Assembly: GCA_013076295.1 (NCBI GenBank)
Contig: RQOL01000872.1
Location: 1-64,000 of the forward strand
DNA: 64,000 nt
DNA from: Sanderia malayensis
Taxonomy: Eukaryota > Cnidaria > Scyphozoa > Semaeostomeae > Pelagiidae
Direction of reading: 5' to 3'
Position numbers and translations under genes: made by a program. Under the pieces are notes generated by a model. It worked only from the letters and a program-made list of their open reading frames with translations. It searched no databases and was not told where the DNA came from. Of this stretch, positions 11,943 through 23,647 are shown piece by piece. How positions within the stretch are numbered: the stretch's first letter is position 1; every line of letters starts with the position of its first letter.

Positions 11943-14900
11943 GGAGTAAGCATACCGAATATCTTCATTTAAAGTTCCGATTGTATCTTTCATACTTTTA
12001 TTTTCATCGTCCCTTGTTTTGATGCTATCGACAAGATAGTTGTATGGCTGCTTTGCCTCGTTAAGCATCTTTGTTGTTCTTGACAGCTGAAACCAAAGTA
12101 AGCAGATGAACGTCGCATCGTAAAATGCACTTACGTTACGTTTAAAAGGCCCTGTTGCAATGTAGATCAAAGATTAGCAATAAAATAACTAGAATGTATT
12201 GTGTTACCCACAGTAGCTCAAAGGGCAATATAACAATGATAGCGACTTAAAATATTTATCATCCAGCTTAGCAGGGCCATCCAACGTGACACGATTGGAA
12301 TATTGTAGTGAGGCGTCGTTATAAAAAAACGACGCCTTTTAATTAGGGAGGTGGGAGGGATACTCCTCACTGACCTCATCTGCCAATTGCTCGACTTTCT
12401 TGTCTTCGCTTTCTCGTTCGTGTCGCAGTGAAGAGTTCGCTCTCTCGAGCTGCAAAACGCGTTTTGCCAAATGTACACTGTAAAACAAACAAATATGTTA
12501 CCTGCATACGCCAACATCCAATAGAGTATAGATGGATAGAATATAAGTCACTCACTCAAAGTAAGTGAGAGCAGGCAAAATGAAAAAGATAAAACAAAAA
12601 GCTGTGAAGGCAGAAGCATAATGCCATTCAACTATTCACAATTGTTGAGTCTCGATGGCTCAAGCCAAGCAATTTATTTCCCTGGGTGTTTCACCTGTCG
12701 AGATTCAACTGCAACACACAACATTGACAGCTACTGTTTCTAATACTAACACATTCTCAATTCGCAGCTTTTACGCATGTCAAGGTGTAACTGTGTGTAT
12801 TTTTAATTGGGCTTCACTCAACAAACACGACAGCTCCAATCTGTATCTAAAGCGAGCAAGCAACTATGCAAACACTGGAATAATACCCCAAATGGTCTCT
12901 GGCGTTGATAATGTGTGTTCTATCACATGTATGCGTGCACCTGCGCTGTTAGGATGCGCATTAACTTGCTCCTACGTAATGCACGTAGAATAACAATAAA
13001 CGCAAGTGCTTCTCGATAAGCATCGAATTTCTGTTGATTTGCCTTATTGAGATTTCTGTCGAATCTCAATGAGGCAAATCAGTTGAAAATTGAGTTGCCA
13101 TGTTTATACAGCCTCAAACCCAGGATTCTTGTCGCTTTGCTAACAATGTTTGCATTGCGACCATGGGCTCAAGGTTGAGTGTATATATAGTTAAATGGTA
13201 AGCAAGACCGAGCACAGGGACGCAATGTGGCAATTCAAAAAATGGTGTAAGCGAAGCCTATATTGGACGAGTGAAATTGCAAATTTATATGGCGATTACC
13301 TTTGTTGCATTCTTCGTTTCGCAGTGCTGGGAACATTAGCACCGTATCCATAAGAGAAGAGAACTCGTTCGGCTTCTGCATCGTTTGTCACTGAGATGAG
13401 AAGAATTACGGAATACAGTGAGTCTAGGGCATCGCTACATAAAGACCATACTTCCACTTGTCTTAATTCACACACAGTGTTATGAGGCTGTTAGCCAATT
13501 CAACTGTCCAACCTTCTACGGTCGGCAAATATACCCAGAAGGGTGGGAATTTACGCCAATCAAGCCTACATTAATAACAGTTGCAATAAAAACCCGCATA
13601 TAAGATCCAATGGATTAAGAACCTTAAGGGTAATTTTGCTGCTCAAAACAATAGAAAAACAATAGCCTATTGTCTTGCAACAATAGACTGGAAGAAAAAT
13701 TTACAGGTTCCTATATGCGGGTTTTTATTGCATCTAAAAACTAAACTGAAAATCCAAAGAATAAATATTCGTACTTACTTTACTTACTTAACAATAGTCA
13801 ATTAATCAAGGCTGAGCTAATTGAAGACTTGACTTACTTTCAGCAGCTTGCATGACAACATCGTCCAGTTCTTCTTCCATTTTCTCATAAATATGCAGCT
13901 TATTCTTCAATTCTCCATCTTTTGCTTCCAACTCTGTCAAACGACGACTTGAAGACATGTGCAGCGCATGGTATTCCTTATTCAACGCCTAGCAACCAAG
14001 AGACCAATTAGTAAAAACAATAAGACGATAATTACACTGAAGCAAATGGCTTTTGAAGCATGGATTCATTCTTCCATGAAAGACCATTGTTATAAATTAC
14101 TTAAATGACCGTACATAGTCTACATAGATTGCACGACCCAAGTCCATGAAATAAATGGAGGCGTGGTAGCCAATGAATTTCAGGGGGTGGTTGAAACACT
14201 TTCCGAAAATGACCAATTTTAGAGATTAACCTACTAATAACTGGTAAGTCTGGAAAAATTTGAAATAGCAGCGCAACGCCCCCTTGCCATGGCATCCACC
14301 AGCGTACCTTTACATAGTAAAGCACATACAAGAAGATCCGTCAAAGGGGGGGGGGGATAAAGATTGCAGATTTCGGATAATTAGATTTAAAAACGCTTCT
14401 ACCTCGTTTTGTTTGCGCAGCTTTTCTCCTTCGAGATTTGACTTCTTCAGGTTTTTATTTGTCTCCTCATACAGCAACTGGAGTCGTTGGGATTCGAATG
14501 CTTTCATTCTGATCTCATTGGCTAGCTCCGCTGCACGATTCTCAGAAGACATTTGCAAATTTCGAAATCTAGAAAGCGTGAGAACAAAACAAATGGTCAT
14601 GTTTCGATAACCACATGAAATTCAACAGTGACTAAAACTGTACATTTGCATTGCATTGAAACAACCGATTCACTCAAGATTCAGAGATACTAGATCTACA
14701 AGAAGAAACATAAGCTGTTGAAAAAATCACATTCCTATCTTAGCATCTAAAACAATTTGTGCTCGTAACGTTGTCTCACATATTCTCAATATACCAAGAG
14801 ATACTCACCGGGACGTAGGAGTCAGGGAAAGGGGTCCAGAGAGGCCATGCCCCCACTCTTTGACAAACTATGCGAAAGCGTCCCATTCAAACCCAAAAGT

Positions 14901-17900
14901 GCCCCTTCTAAATTCCTAAATCCAAAAGTGAGTGACCCAGAGTGGTTATGTGCCCATTTTTTAACCTCCTCACCCCCCCCCCCACTTGTTAGACGCTTCC
15001 CACGTCCCTGGATATTCTAATGAGATACCGATACATGAGATACAGTAAACACCCGCGTATAAAAACCTGTGAATTCTGCATTCAGCCTATTGTTTAAATA
15101 CAATAGCCTATTGTCTCTTCTACTGTTTTGAATAGGCAGTCGAGCCTGGAAGATTCTGATTCTTATATGCCGGTGTTTACAGTATTATATAATTCGCATT
15201 GGTGGTCGTGTGGCCAAAGAAGAGTGCACAGGAGACGTGTAGGCTCGGTGATGGCATGACGTTTCTTACTCAGAAAGTATTTCTTTGTATTTATTTTCTG
15301 CATCGTTCACCAACATGGTGGCTCGTTCTTTCGCGGCCAATGCGTTGTCTCTCGATTCTCTCAATGCCCTATAACAAAATTTACATGCAGTTATAAAGCT
15401 TCAACACCTTGAATACAACGTCACGTTATAATACTTCTTGTATTTTAATTCAAACACTGTTGTTAGCTCTTTGAATCAGCTGTTATTAGTAGCCTCGAAA
15501 GGAAGAGGTTTTATTTGCGATAAGCCCTGAGTGCCACGTGTTCACCGATAGTTTTCTTATACGTGATCATTCACTTGATTTCTATTCATGAATTATACAA
15601 CAAACATTGGTAATCAATTAGTTAATGATTGAAAACATCAGACTCACCTATTTTCGCGTTCATAAATTTCGTTTGCATTCGATTTGATTTTGTCTATTTC
15701 TACGGAGGTTTTCCTGGAAAGTCCTTCGATTTCACTGCGAAGCTTTTCTTCAAACTCCGACTTATACTGATCCCTGAAATTACAGACAAACATGTAAGCA
15801 TTAAAGCGTAAAATATAGCAACTTAAATGAATTTCGAGTTCTAATCCTCAAATGTTTGACGTTTTCTAACAAGCCCAAGTACATTGCCAGCAATAGATAA
15901 AGTAAATGATAATCTTTATCCTTCCAAGCGTGCTAGTTGTAAATAAAAAATAGCATCAAGGTAAAATAATAAGTTAAAGTCTACCGTGAAAGCTCTGTTA
16001 AATTCCCAGGGAAGGAGCTTAATGGAGAGGGGGGGCTTAACAGAGCATTCGTGGCAATTGTCAATTTATCATTGGCAAAATAAAGAGCATATACAAGTGG
16101 GCTACAACAATTCAAACTACAGTTTCTATGCCATATCACATATAGTTTCCAATATACACATTTGCAAATGCACCAGTGTCCCACATTCTCCTCAAGTTTC
16201 TTATCTAGAACTGCTCTACGTTTTCTACCAAGCAGCAATACATTCAAAAATTGGTGTACTTCATCATTTTTATCCCGATAAGCATAGCTACATACATATG
16301 CTTACCTAGAGTTGATGTATTTTTCATAAAGATCTTCTCTTGATTTCCTCACATCATCCAGCTGTTTGATTGTCTCTTCAAGTTTCTGTTCTAAAAGTTA
16401 TGTCTTGGTTTCAACTCAGACAGCTGAGTTCCCAGATATTCTTTATCTTGCTTCAGAAGATGCAATGATTGAGATGATTCAGTCATCTGATTCAAGATAA
16501 AATAAAAGGTTAAACAAAGAAGTAAATAAACTGTTGAAGCATATAGATTTGTAGTGTGCTCAGCATTCTTACTAATGACCATTTCAACTAAGTAGCCAAT
16601 CATAACATGCATTCTAACATTTATTCGAACTTTACCATTTATAGTTGAACCTCTAATCATAACCTATCATTTTCAATTCAAGCATTCCTTTATCTCTGAG
16701 AAAATTGATGTGGCCAGAGCATGTTTCAAACACAGAGTCATTTCCTATCTTTCCAGGAACTTTCAACTAATAAGTAACTGAAACTATTGATAAATGTAAG
16801 CTATTTTTATGACACCTCTGCGACAATTTTCTTACCTGTTTACGCAATGAGTCATTTTCCTCTGATTTCATATTTAACTCTGCATTTGCGATTGTAAATT
16901 TCTTACGCATTTCCACAAAATCCCTTTCTATCTGATCCTTTTCGCTGTAAAAACAATTAAAAACTGCATTATTATTATGATTATCCATAAATGTAAAGAT
17001 GTTTTATCAATAACTAGATGGAAATTGAAGCCATTATTAACCCAAAATAACTTCATGATTCAAAACCCTTCTTGATAAATTGCAAGATATGTACATTGCA
17101 ATTTCACCTCCTCAACACATCAAAGTTCTCATTTTTGTAGTCTTTCCTTTTCAATTGATCTCTCAGCTCTTCTATGTGAATTTGAAATTGTTGACATCGT
17201 GCATCTGTCTCGATCCTTGCATGTCTTTCCTCATCAAGTTCCTGATAACAAAGTGGAAAGACGTAAATGTGATGAATTAGAACAGCAATCAAACAGAAAA
17301 TGTCATACCCACATCTATTTCCATAGGTACGGATATCAGTGTGATTTCAGTGCAGCTCACAAACCTTGTTCGCCTTGGCAACTTCTTCCTCCCCATCTTT
17401 CATACTGTTGGCATACAAATCAATTTGATTTTGTTGCACTTCACATTGAATTTTCAGAGGCTTTAAGGCTTCGTAGAACTTAAGCTAGAATGATGAAATA
17501 ATTAATAGGTTTATACATGGTTAGCTTTGAACATTAATAAATCAATCAATGCAATATACACTATTCCATTTCTATCTGTCTCCAACATCTTAAACTTTGG
17601 TCCTTTGAACATTGCAATCAAACAATTTTATCTCTCGACATCTCATCTCTTTCTTGACAAGTTTCATGCTAATATCTAATTCAAAACATACAGCAATAAA
17701 CTCTCTTAGCGTTTGCTCTTCAATATTCTTTCCTTTAACAGCAAGATAATCGTCTTCATCTAAGTCTAAATCAGTCAACATATCCTTGATTCGATTGCTT
17801 TTTCCATCAGTTTTTGATGTCAAAGTTCGTTTCTTTCTGTTGCTTCAAAAGCAACTGGATTTCTTCTTTCAAAGAATTAACTTCTCTGCTATGCTCTGCC

Positions 17901-18292
17901 TTTGTTAAGCGTAACTGTTTCTCGTATTGTACGGCTACGAGTTGCCTTTGGTGAACAGCATCAGAATGTCTATCTTCCATTTCATCAACTTTGTTCAAGT
18001 ACTCAGCTTCATTGTATCTATCATTAAATTTTTCTGGCTAAGCTCAATTCTCAGCAGCTCTAAGTCGTGTTGGAGCTGTTCTTGTCAATCATCTCCTTTG
18101 TAACTTTGATTTCTGAGTCTGTTTCCAACGCACTTGAAGAAGTAAATAATGAGTCAGTATAACTATCCATTACTGTACTTTCGAAATCATTGCTTAGCAA
18201 ACTTTGTGCTGTTGTAGTCACAGGCTTTGAGTTGAATCAACACCAGCTGATGTAGAATCATCAGAAAATATCTTCCTATCACGCCTTGACAT
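9776..18292 (-). CDS. PIBF1: PIBF1/CEP90 homologue, complete 15-exon gene
   Basis: Exons, 5' to 3': 18292-17692, 17484-17365, 17241-17108, 16944-16836, 16486-16306, 15773-15648, 15368-15270, 14568-14403, 13988-13838, 13390-13300, 12477-12375, 12086-11956, 11482-11398, 10795-10613, 9835-9776. All junctions have AG/GT and matching phase. The product (about 781 residues; human about 757) is coiled coil. Diagnostic blocks are LLRIELSQK, DYKNENFDVLRSE, LKQDKEYL, FESQRLQLLYEET, AERVLFSYGYGANVP, NEAKQPYNYLVDS and STPKPTVFTK, the last near the C terminus. In the family it acts at centriolar satellites and distal centrioles in ciliogenesis. The first exon has five frame breaks (near 18233, 18073, 18017 and twice near 17800-17820) and the fifth exon one (near 16390). 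Each is mended by one extra base in or beside a short A/T run. The gene converges with the GPCR, about 400 bp apart. Confidence 0.93.
10837..10985. mobile_element. Hairpin MITE, copy 1, TA-flanked
   Basis: The ends are inverted repeats (CAGTGAACACCCGCATA at the left and the complement of CAGTAAACACCCGCATA at the right), flanked by TA on both sides. The 149-bp interior contains the AATAGCCTATTGT core shared with the copies at 13582 and 15043. It lies in a PIBF1 intron. Confidence 0.85.
11911..11944. repeat. (AG)n followed by poly-G
   Basis: A dinucleotide run passes into a G-run in a PIBF1 intron, just 3' of the exon ending at 11956 in gene orientation. It is prone to length error. Confidence 0.9.
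13036..13080. repeat. 19-bp inverted repeat (hairpin)
   Basis: The arms GATTTGCCTTATTGAGATT and its complement, with one mismatch, are separated by 7 bases. It lies in a PIBF1 intron. Confidence 0.75.
13582..13732. mobile_element. Hairpin MITE, copy 3 of the PIBF1-intron family
   Basis: The inverted ends TGCAATAAAAACCCGCATAT enclose an AATAGCCTATTGTC core. It is related to the copies at 10837 and 15043 but has different outermost bases. Confidence 0.75.
15043..15182. mobile_element. Hairpin MITE, copy 2, TA-flanked
   Basis: The left end CAGTAAACACCCGCGTATA and a right end complementary to it enclose a 140-bp element that shares its interior with the copy at 10837. It sits in the PIBF1 intron between exons 15368-15270 and 14568-14403. 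Confidence 0.8.
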
Positions 18293-20052
18293 TTTGAATT
18301 TCAGAAAAAAATAAAATCTCAAAAAATAAGGCCAAACGGCCCGCCTAATTTCAAAAGTGAGGGAGGGGAGGGAAATGTTACGCATGCGTAAAAATAAATT
18401 TCCTGAAAAGTAATTTTGCGGCAAGGACTTCATGTATGTAAACTATAAGTTCCGAAATACAATTATAAGCCAATGCATGATCTGGGGGTAATATGTGTGT
18501 GTCACTACAATGTATATGTTGTGTATAACACATGTATAACACATGTATAACACATGTGTAATAAAGGTGTGTATAAGTGAAGACAAGTGTATTAGTGTAT
18601 TATCAGAGTGCATTTGGGTGAAAACACGTAAATACAGTGAATAGCAAGTGTATAAAGGGTGTGTATAAGTGAACATAAGTGTATTAGTTGTACTTGTATT
18701 CCTTTGCAATAAACACTTCGATGAAAGTAGTGTCAGTCATCATATATCATTATTATGTAAAGACATCGTGATTTGTATGTTGGTAAAATGTCAGACAGGA
18801 AATTGCTTTTGCTTAATGTAGCTGAAGCCTCAGGAAGAATATGATAGCCACTATGACGCTGATGATGAAATGAACATGACTTTATAGAATGCTGTGAAGA
18901 AGAATATAGCGGGGACGATGAGGAGGGTATTTCATCGGGTAAGCTTCTGTCTTAGAAACTTTGCTTCCAGAGTGGAAGACCTTGATGTTGCCAACTGGGC
19001 TGTTAATTTTTTTTATTCTCGTGAGATAAAGTGTACTGGTACGAAAGCCAAGACACAAGTGTTCCTATAAAATGGAAATATCGAGTTGGCACAAATTTTA
19101 TTGCCTATCTCCGAATTTTAGACAACTCCATTCCGTTGGACGCTCCACAGGCGGAACTTGAGTTCAATGAAAATAATGATTCGTCAGATGGTGGCTCGTC
19201 CTGCTGGACAATAATACCAATCATAAATTCAACAAACGAGGGCAGCGAAAGTAATACTACTTTCAATGAATTCGCAGTTAGAGTACGGAGAAAGAAAACA
19301 ACTTTATTTGCTCTCGGGACATTCGATTTATAAACCCAAGCGGTAAACCAATTATTGATTAGAAGCTATGTAAGGCATGAATTTTTATGTAAAGTAATAC
19401 TGATATCAATCATAAAAGAACGTCAAAATACCACAACTTTATTTACGGGGTTCAGAGATACAGCTGGAAAAGGTCTACACGCGTGTACACGCGTACGGGG
19501 CAATAAAATGTCACACAAAATTTTTCTAAGAATAACTAAATTGAAAATAGATATTAAAATGTTCGGAAAGCCAGAATTATAAGCATAGTATGAAGCATTA
19601 AACAATAAAACAAAACATGAAACGAGCAACACTATATTAGTTAATGTCAGGAAAGGGTTAAACGATCTTTCTTGTATTGTCGTTGTGTCGTCTTTTGGAT
19701 GAGGAGGGCTGGAAGTGATAGGTTAAAGTCTTTTAAGGTGTCACTCTCATCTGTATCAAGAAAGTAAAAAGTAATGAACGTCAACAAAGTAATGTTGCGA
19801 CTGGAATACCCGAGAAACAAGGAAGATATATCAAAAACAACGTTTACCCTTCCTTCTCTTTTTGCTTTTGTTTTGTTACTGCTTGTTGTTGCTGTTGCTC
19901 CTTCCGAAATCGCCACAACTTCCAGCGCAATAGTCTACGAAAAGGATGCACGAGAGCCAAGTCCAGTGGTACGTGTCAAATGGAAAGAAATTGCCCACTT
20001 GAAATTGCTTTTAAATGTTTCCTGCAGATGTCTACCTTCTTCTGTTGCAATT
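18293..20052. other. Region upstream of PIBF1; no supported gene
   Basis: The segment from 18480 to 18700 is rich in degenerate GTGTATAAGTG and ACATGTATAAC repeats, the latter in three tandem copies at 18527-18560. An open frame at 19031-19333 (about 100 codons, WYESQDTSVPIKWKYRVGTN...) is free of repeats but has no recognised domain and no clear start. A second at 19774-20082 has one hydrophobic segment and also no known relative. Neither is annotated as a gene. Confidence 0.35.
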
Positions 20053-20782
20053 GACGTCTATGGCAAGCGGATGTCACCATAATCAGATAAACCCACTTTT
20101 TCTGCAATAAGTCACGTTTTCTGCAGATAAACCCACTTTTTCTGAAAAACCCACGTTATCTAACAGAAAAAGTGGTTTTTCTGATAAACTGGGTTTTTCT
20201 GCAGAAAAAGTGGGTTTTTCAGATAAACTTGGTTTTTCTGCAGAAAAGTGAGTTAAAGTCTCTCAGTTAAAGTGTCACGCCAAGGTTAAGTATCTGGGTG
20301 ACTCCGGAATATGGTAAATTTTATTGCCAGAACTTTTGGCCGAGGGCCACGCGGACCTTCTTCCTCTTCACGGTATTCTTTCGTTGAAACTGCATGTGTC
20401 TCCTCAGGGTTTCGACGTTAGAGATGGCATCTCCAAGTAAATCCTCAAAATTGTCTGTAAATTTTTTATTTTTAGTATCCATTTTTGAAACTTAAACATT
20501 CTAACAGTCGCACATGGACAATCTTGTATCACACCCACGTAACTTATGACGCAGGCAGCAACAATGCGAAATTTGAAAAATCCACTTTATCTGAAAAAAA
20601 CACACTTTATCTGAAAACCCTCCTTTTCTGTTAGATAAAGTGCGTTTTTCAGAAAAAGTGGGTTTATCTGTAGAAAACGTGACTTATTGCAGAAAAAATG
20701 GGTTTTTCTCCAGATAAACCCACTTTATCTGAGAGAAAATGGGTTTATCTGATTATGGTGACATCCGCTTGCCATAGACGTC
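20053..20782. mobile_element. 730-bp inverted-repeat element with subterminal repeats
   Basis: The first 43 bases, starting GACGTCTATGGCAAGCGGAT, are exactly complementary to the last 43. Inside, both arms carry many copies of a CAGATAAACCCACTTTTTCTG-like motif in both orientations, so the arms can pair well beyond the terminal repeat. The central part is not repetitive and holds a short minus-strand frame (20321-20482). No transposase is visible, so the element is non-autonomous. Confidence 0.88.
20321..20482 (-). CDS. Short open frame (53 codons) inside the 730-bp element
   Basis: The frame starts ATG GAT ACT and runs to TAA. It encodes a basic peptide with NFEDLLGDAISNVETLRRH followed by a KRKK-rich stretch. 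It stands out from the A/T-rich repeat arms around it in composition. It could be a remnant of transposase, a captured host exon or chance. I do not recognise it, and nothing shows that it is expressed. Confidence 0.3.
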   Translation of the reverse strand: MDTKNKKFTDNFEDLLGDAISNVETLRRHMQFQRKNTVKRKKVRVALGQKFWQ

Positions 20783-21110
20783 GCCAACTCCTGAATGTCA
20801 AGCTCTGCTCTAATGGAAGTGTAACGACAGTTTGCAGTCATTGTATTAGGCATTTTATATTCACTTCACACAGGAGTAAATACGTGCAAATAATAAAGTA
20901 GAATAGATATTATAACGATTTTAAATAAGTAGAAAAAGTTGAAAAAGGCATTTTATATTTAGTGTGATTATGAATAAGGGCCCGGTAGGGTCGAACCTTG
21001 AAGATCTGAATAACTATTATATGAAAGTTCGTCAAAGGAATCAACTGCGTTATCAATACGTTTCGTGTTCTTTATATGAAGGAACTTGAGGCTGGGCTGA
21101 AACTTTTTCT

Positions 21111-21294
21111 TCAAATTTGCATAGTTTGAACTTGTGTAATTTGAATTCTATCTAAATCAAAAGAAATTCTTAGTCCTCTTAAGGACACTAAAGAGGCAAT
21201 CCTTACAAAAAAATGTTTATAATTTGAACAGTTTGTAATTCAAACACTTTCATCCATTCCTTCCCAGGACGTTCGAATCAGACAAAGTTGAGTG
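21111..21294. mobile_element. Degenerate pogo-like MITE related to the one at 58588
   Basis: It shares the layout and phrases of the 58588 element: an AACTTGTGTAATTTGAATTC left part, an internal AATCCTTAC segment and a GACAAAGTTGAGTGTA right end. The copy is diverged and its termini are approximate. Confidence 0.6.
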
Positions 21295-21364
21295 TATTAA
21301 CATAACATTAGAAGGAAAGCTGGTCAGCATCAGTTTCATACCATACATTTAATCAGTAATCATA

Positions 21365-23268
21365 CTATTCATTTAAGACTGAGCTAAAATGCTTATATAC
21401 CATTGAATCTTTATCCAACAAGCCAAGTTTGTAAAATATAAAATAATCAGTGGACAATGTACAATGTAGATAAAAATATTCTCCATCTAAATTTTCTACA
21501 GAATCCTTTGAATGTTTTAGTGTCTGTTTATCACCACTAAATTGATACACAAGGTACCCAATCAATACAATTGCATTAAATGTAACACATGGCTTGTCTA
21601 ATGTCTCAAAAATGTTGCAAAGGATTTTATCTCTTTTCAAATATGATGGTGTTCTACAATCATTCAAACTGGGAACACAAACAGGTTTTGGCTTTGCTCT
21701 TGCAATAGAGTCAGCTGGCAATTTTTCAAATGATGAGCAACAAGAATTCATTGACTCTATGGCCATTTCTTTGTTTGAGATGCAATAATAAAAAAAGCCT
21801 TGCATGCATATCCTGAAAAACCATTGTCATTAAGAACACCTGGCATATCTATGGATGAATTTAGCAATACCAGAGCATCATGTATCAACACCAAACGTTC
21901 TGTTGACGATGAAACATTATCACTCTGTTCCAGCATCAAGAATGCTTTAGATCTTTTAAAATAAACAAGGCTGCACTTTCCAAATTGTGAACGTTGATTG
22001 TCAATTGGATATCTGAGTAAACAGTCAATGTCCAATACGGAGGTATTTTGCACAGAAGTTAACAAACATTCCTTGTAATTTTCATAAGTGAAAATATTCT
22101 TCAACTCGACAAAGTTTTTATTTTTCTGAACAGTGACCTTGTTTAATATATCTTTTGCAATAACAGGATAATTAGTTGAATAAACAACTTCACATATTGA
22201 ATACATCATTTCAAAGTCATTTTCAAACAGGTTCTTTATATTGCGACATTTCAAAATATTCAGGAATAAATTCTTGGACACATCCTCTATAATCTTCTGC
22301 AGTTGTTCACATTGTTCTGTTGTATACAACGACATCATCAGATTCTCTGGCATGAAGTAGTTTGGACAACTTTTCTCATTCAAATAACCACTCATTTTAT
22401 CAAGTATTTTCTTCATGCATACTAAATATGGCTGACTCCAAAACTCTTGACTTTCTTCTTCAATCAACCATAATATGGTAGTTTTCCAGAAGTAAGAACA
22501 AATAACTTTTTCCACATCTGAAAAGTATTTCTTGTTTAATTCTCGACACAAAAAATAACATCTCATTTGCTTATTTGTCCATTTCCATAGTAAATATTTT
22601 TCACATGCCGAGAATGACAGTCTAAATTCATGATCAGGATCTTTGCTCAAAGGGTGAGACACTGGCACAACATGACATCCAGTGTCTCTAATTCTTTGTT
22701 CATTGATTGATAATTTACCAGCAATCTTAGAAACCCTTTTCAGGAAGCCTTTGGCACATGGAGGCCATGAAGCAATTTCAATACAAGGCACGAAATCAAA
22801 CTTATACAACTGTATGGCTGGTCCACCCAATGCTACTTTCTTCCGAACAGTATCGCGTGGAGATAATTCTGATATTGACCACCTAATAAATTTTTTTGAA
22901 TGGGAGGTAGTAGGATGAATTTGTCATATCTAAACTGACAAGATCTTTGAATTTTTTCATCATTTTTAAACCTGCAGCCTGACATATCCTGGATAGCAAT
23001 TTTCTTTGTCTAACATCAAATAATCTTCCCGATCATCATTGCCTTTTAGAATATCATTAACATGATTCACTACAATAATTGGCAAATTTAAAATCATGAT
23101 GTCGACATCATTGCAATTGCTAAGACCTTCAACAAGGCTCCCACTTTGAACCAACTCTGGTAAGTGTTCTTTCATTAGGTTAACACATTCATGCCGAATA
23201 TTTCTGCATTCTGTAATCACACAGCACTCCAGTAGGGCATCCAATATTTCGTTTACAGCTGATTCCAT
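21365..23268 (-). CDS. cGAS-like / Mab-21-type nucleotidyltransferase, apparently one exon with three frame breaks
   Basis: The N-terminal part (from the ATG at 23268) has the nucleotidyltransferase signature GSLVEGL (residues 43-49) followed by NDVDIMI, giving the paired metal-binding acids D54 and D56. The next part reads ALGGPAIQLYKFDFVPCIEI, then ASWPPCAKGF; its FDFVPC supplies the third acid. Next come FRLSFSACEKYLL and VICSYFWKTTILWL, typical of the Mab-21 helical half. A C-terminal extension follows, rich in Cys and without a known domain. No Zn-ribbon of the vertebrate cGAS type is seen, as in most invertebrate cGAS-like receptors. In that family the enzyme senses nucleic acid and makes a cyclic dinucleotide for STING; this function is inferred. 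The frame breaks lie at about 22962-22970, 22891-22897 and 21790-21796, all in A/T runs. No intron is needed. The total is about 600 residues. A non-enzymatic Mab-21 relative is less likely because the acids are kept. Confidence 0.77.
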
Positions 23269-23647
23269 TTTGAGTTAATAACAACAAACTCAGATCACAC
23301 TCACTTTCACATTTCATTTCCAAATACTGGAGAAAGAAAATAAGGCGAGTCAGCGGAGTTGTTGAAAAGGTGGGCGGTATTCATCATTGCGTTGCGGATT
23401 GTTTCCAGAAAGTTTGATCTCAACATGTACTCCTTACTGCACTCTCTTCCTAGTAGAATGTCTATATAGACCATATGCACTCTGCAATCAGATATGAACG
23501 TTGTATTGTTTTATATGGTTGTAAGTACTTTGTTCTGTTGTTAGTTGTTTTCTGTAATACACATCGCATGCGCAATCCAAACCAAGTTCTTATCCTTTCT
23601 CATTTATTCTCTTTTTCTCTCAATAATTGATCACACTATTTTCTACG

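Noticed and set aside
17590..17691. Open frame continuing after TLREFIA in PIBF1 (FELDISMKLVKKEM...)
   Set aside because: It lies beyond a good donor (GTATGT) at 17691, and the next exon (17484-17365) continues the family alignment as LKFYEALKPL. The continuation is intron read-through.
19031..20082. Two open frames (19031-19333 and 19774-20082) as genes
   Set aside because: There is no recognisable domain, no convincing start or splice context, and no length beyond what chance allows in this window.
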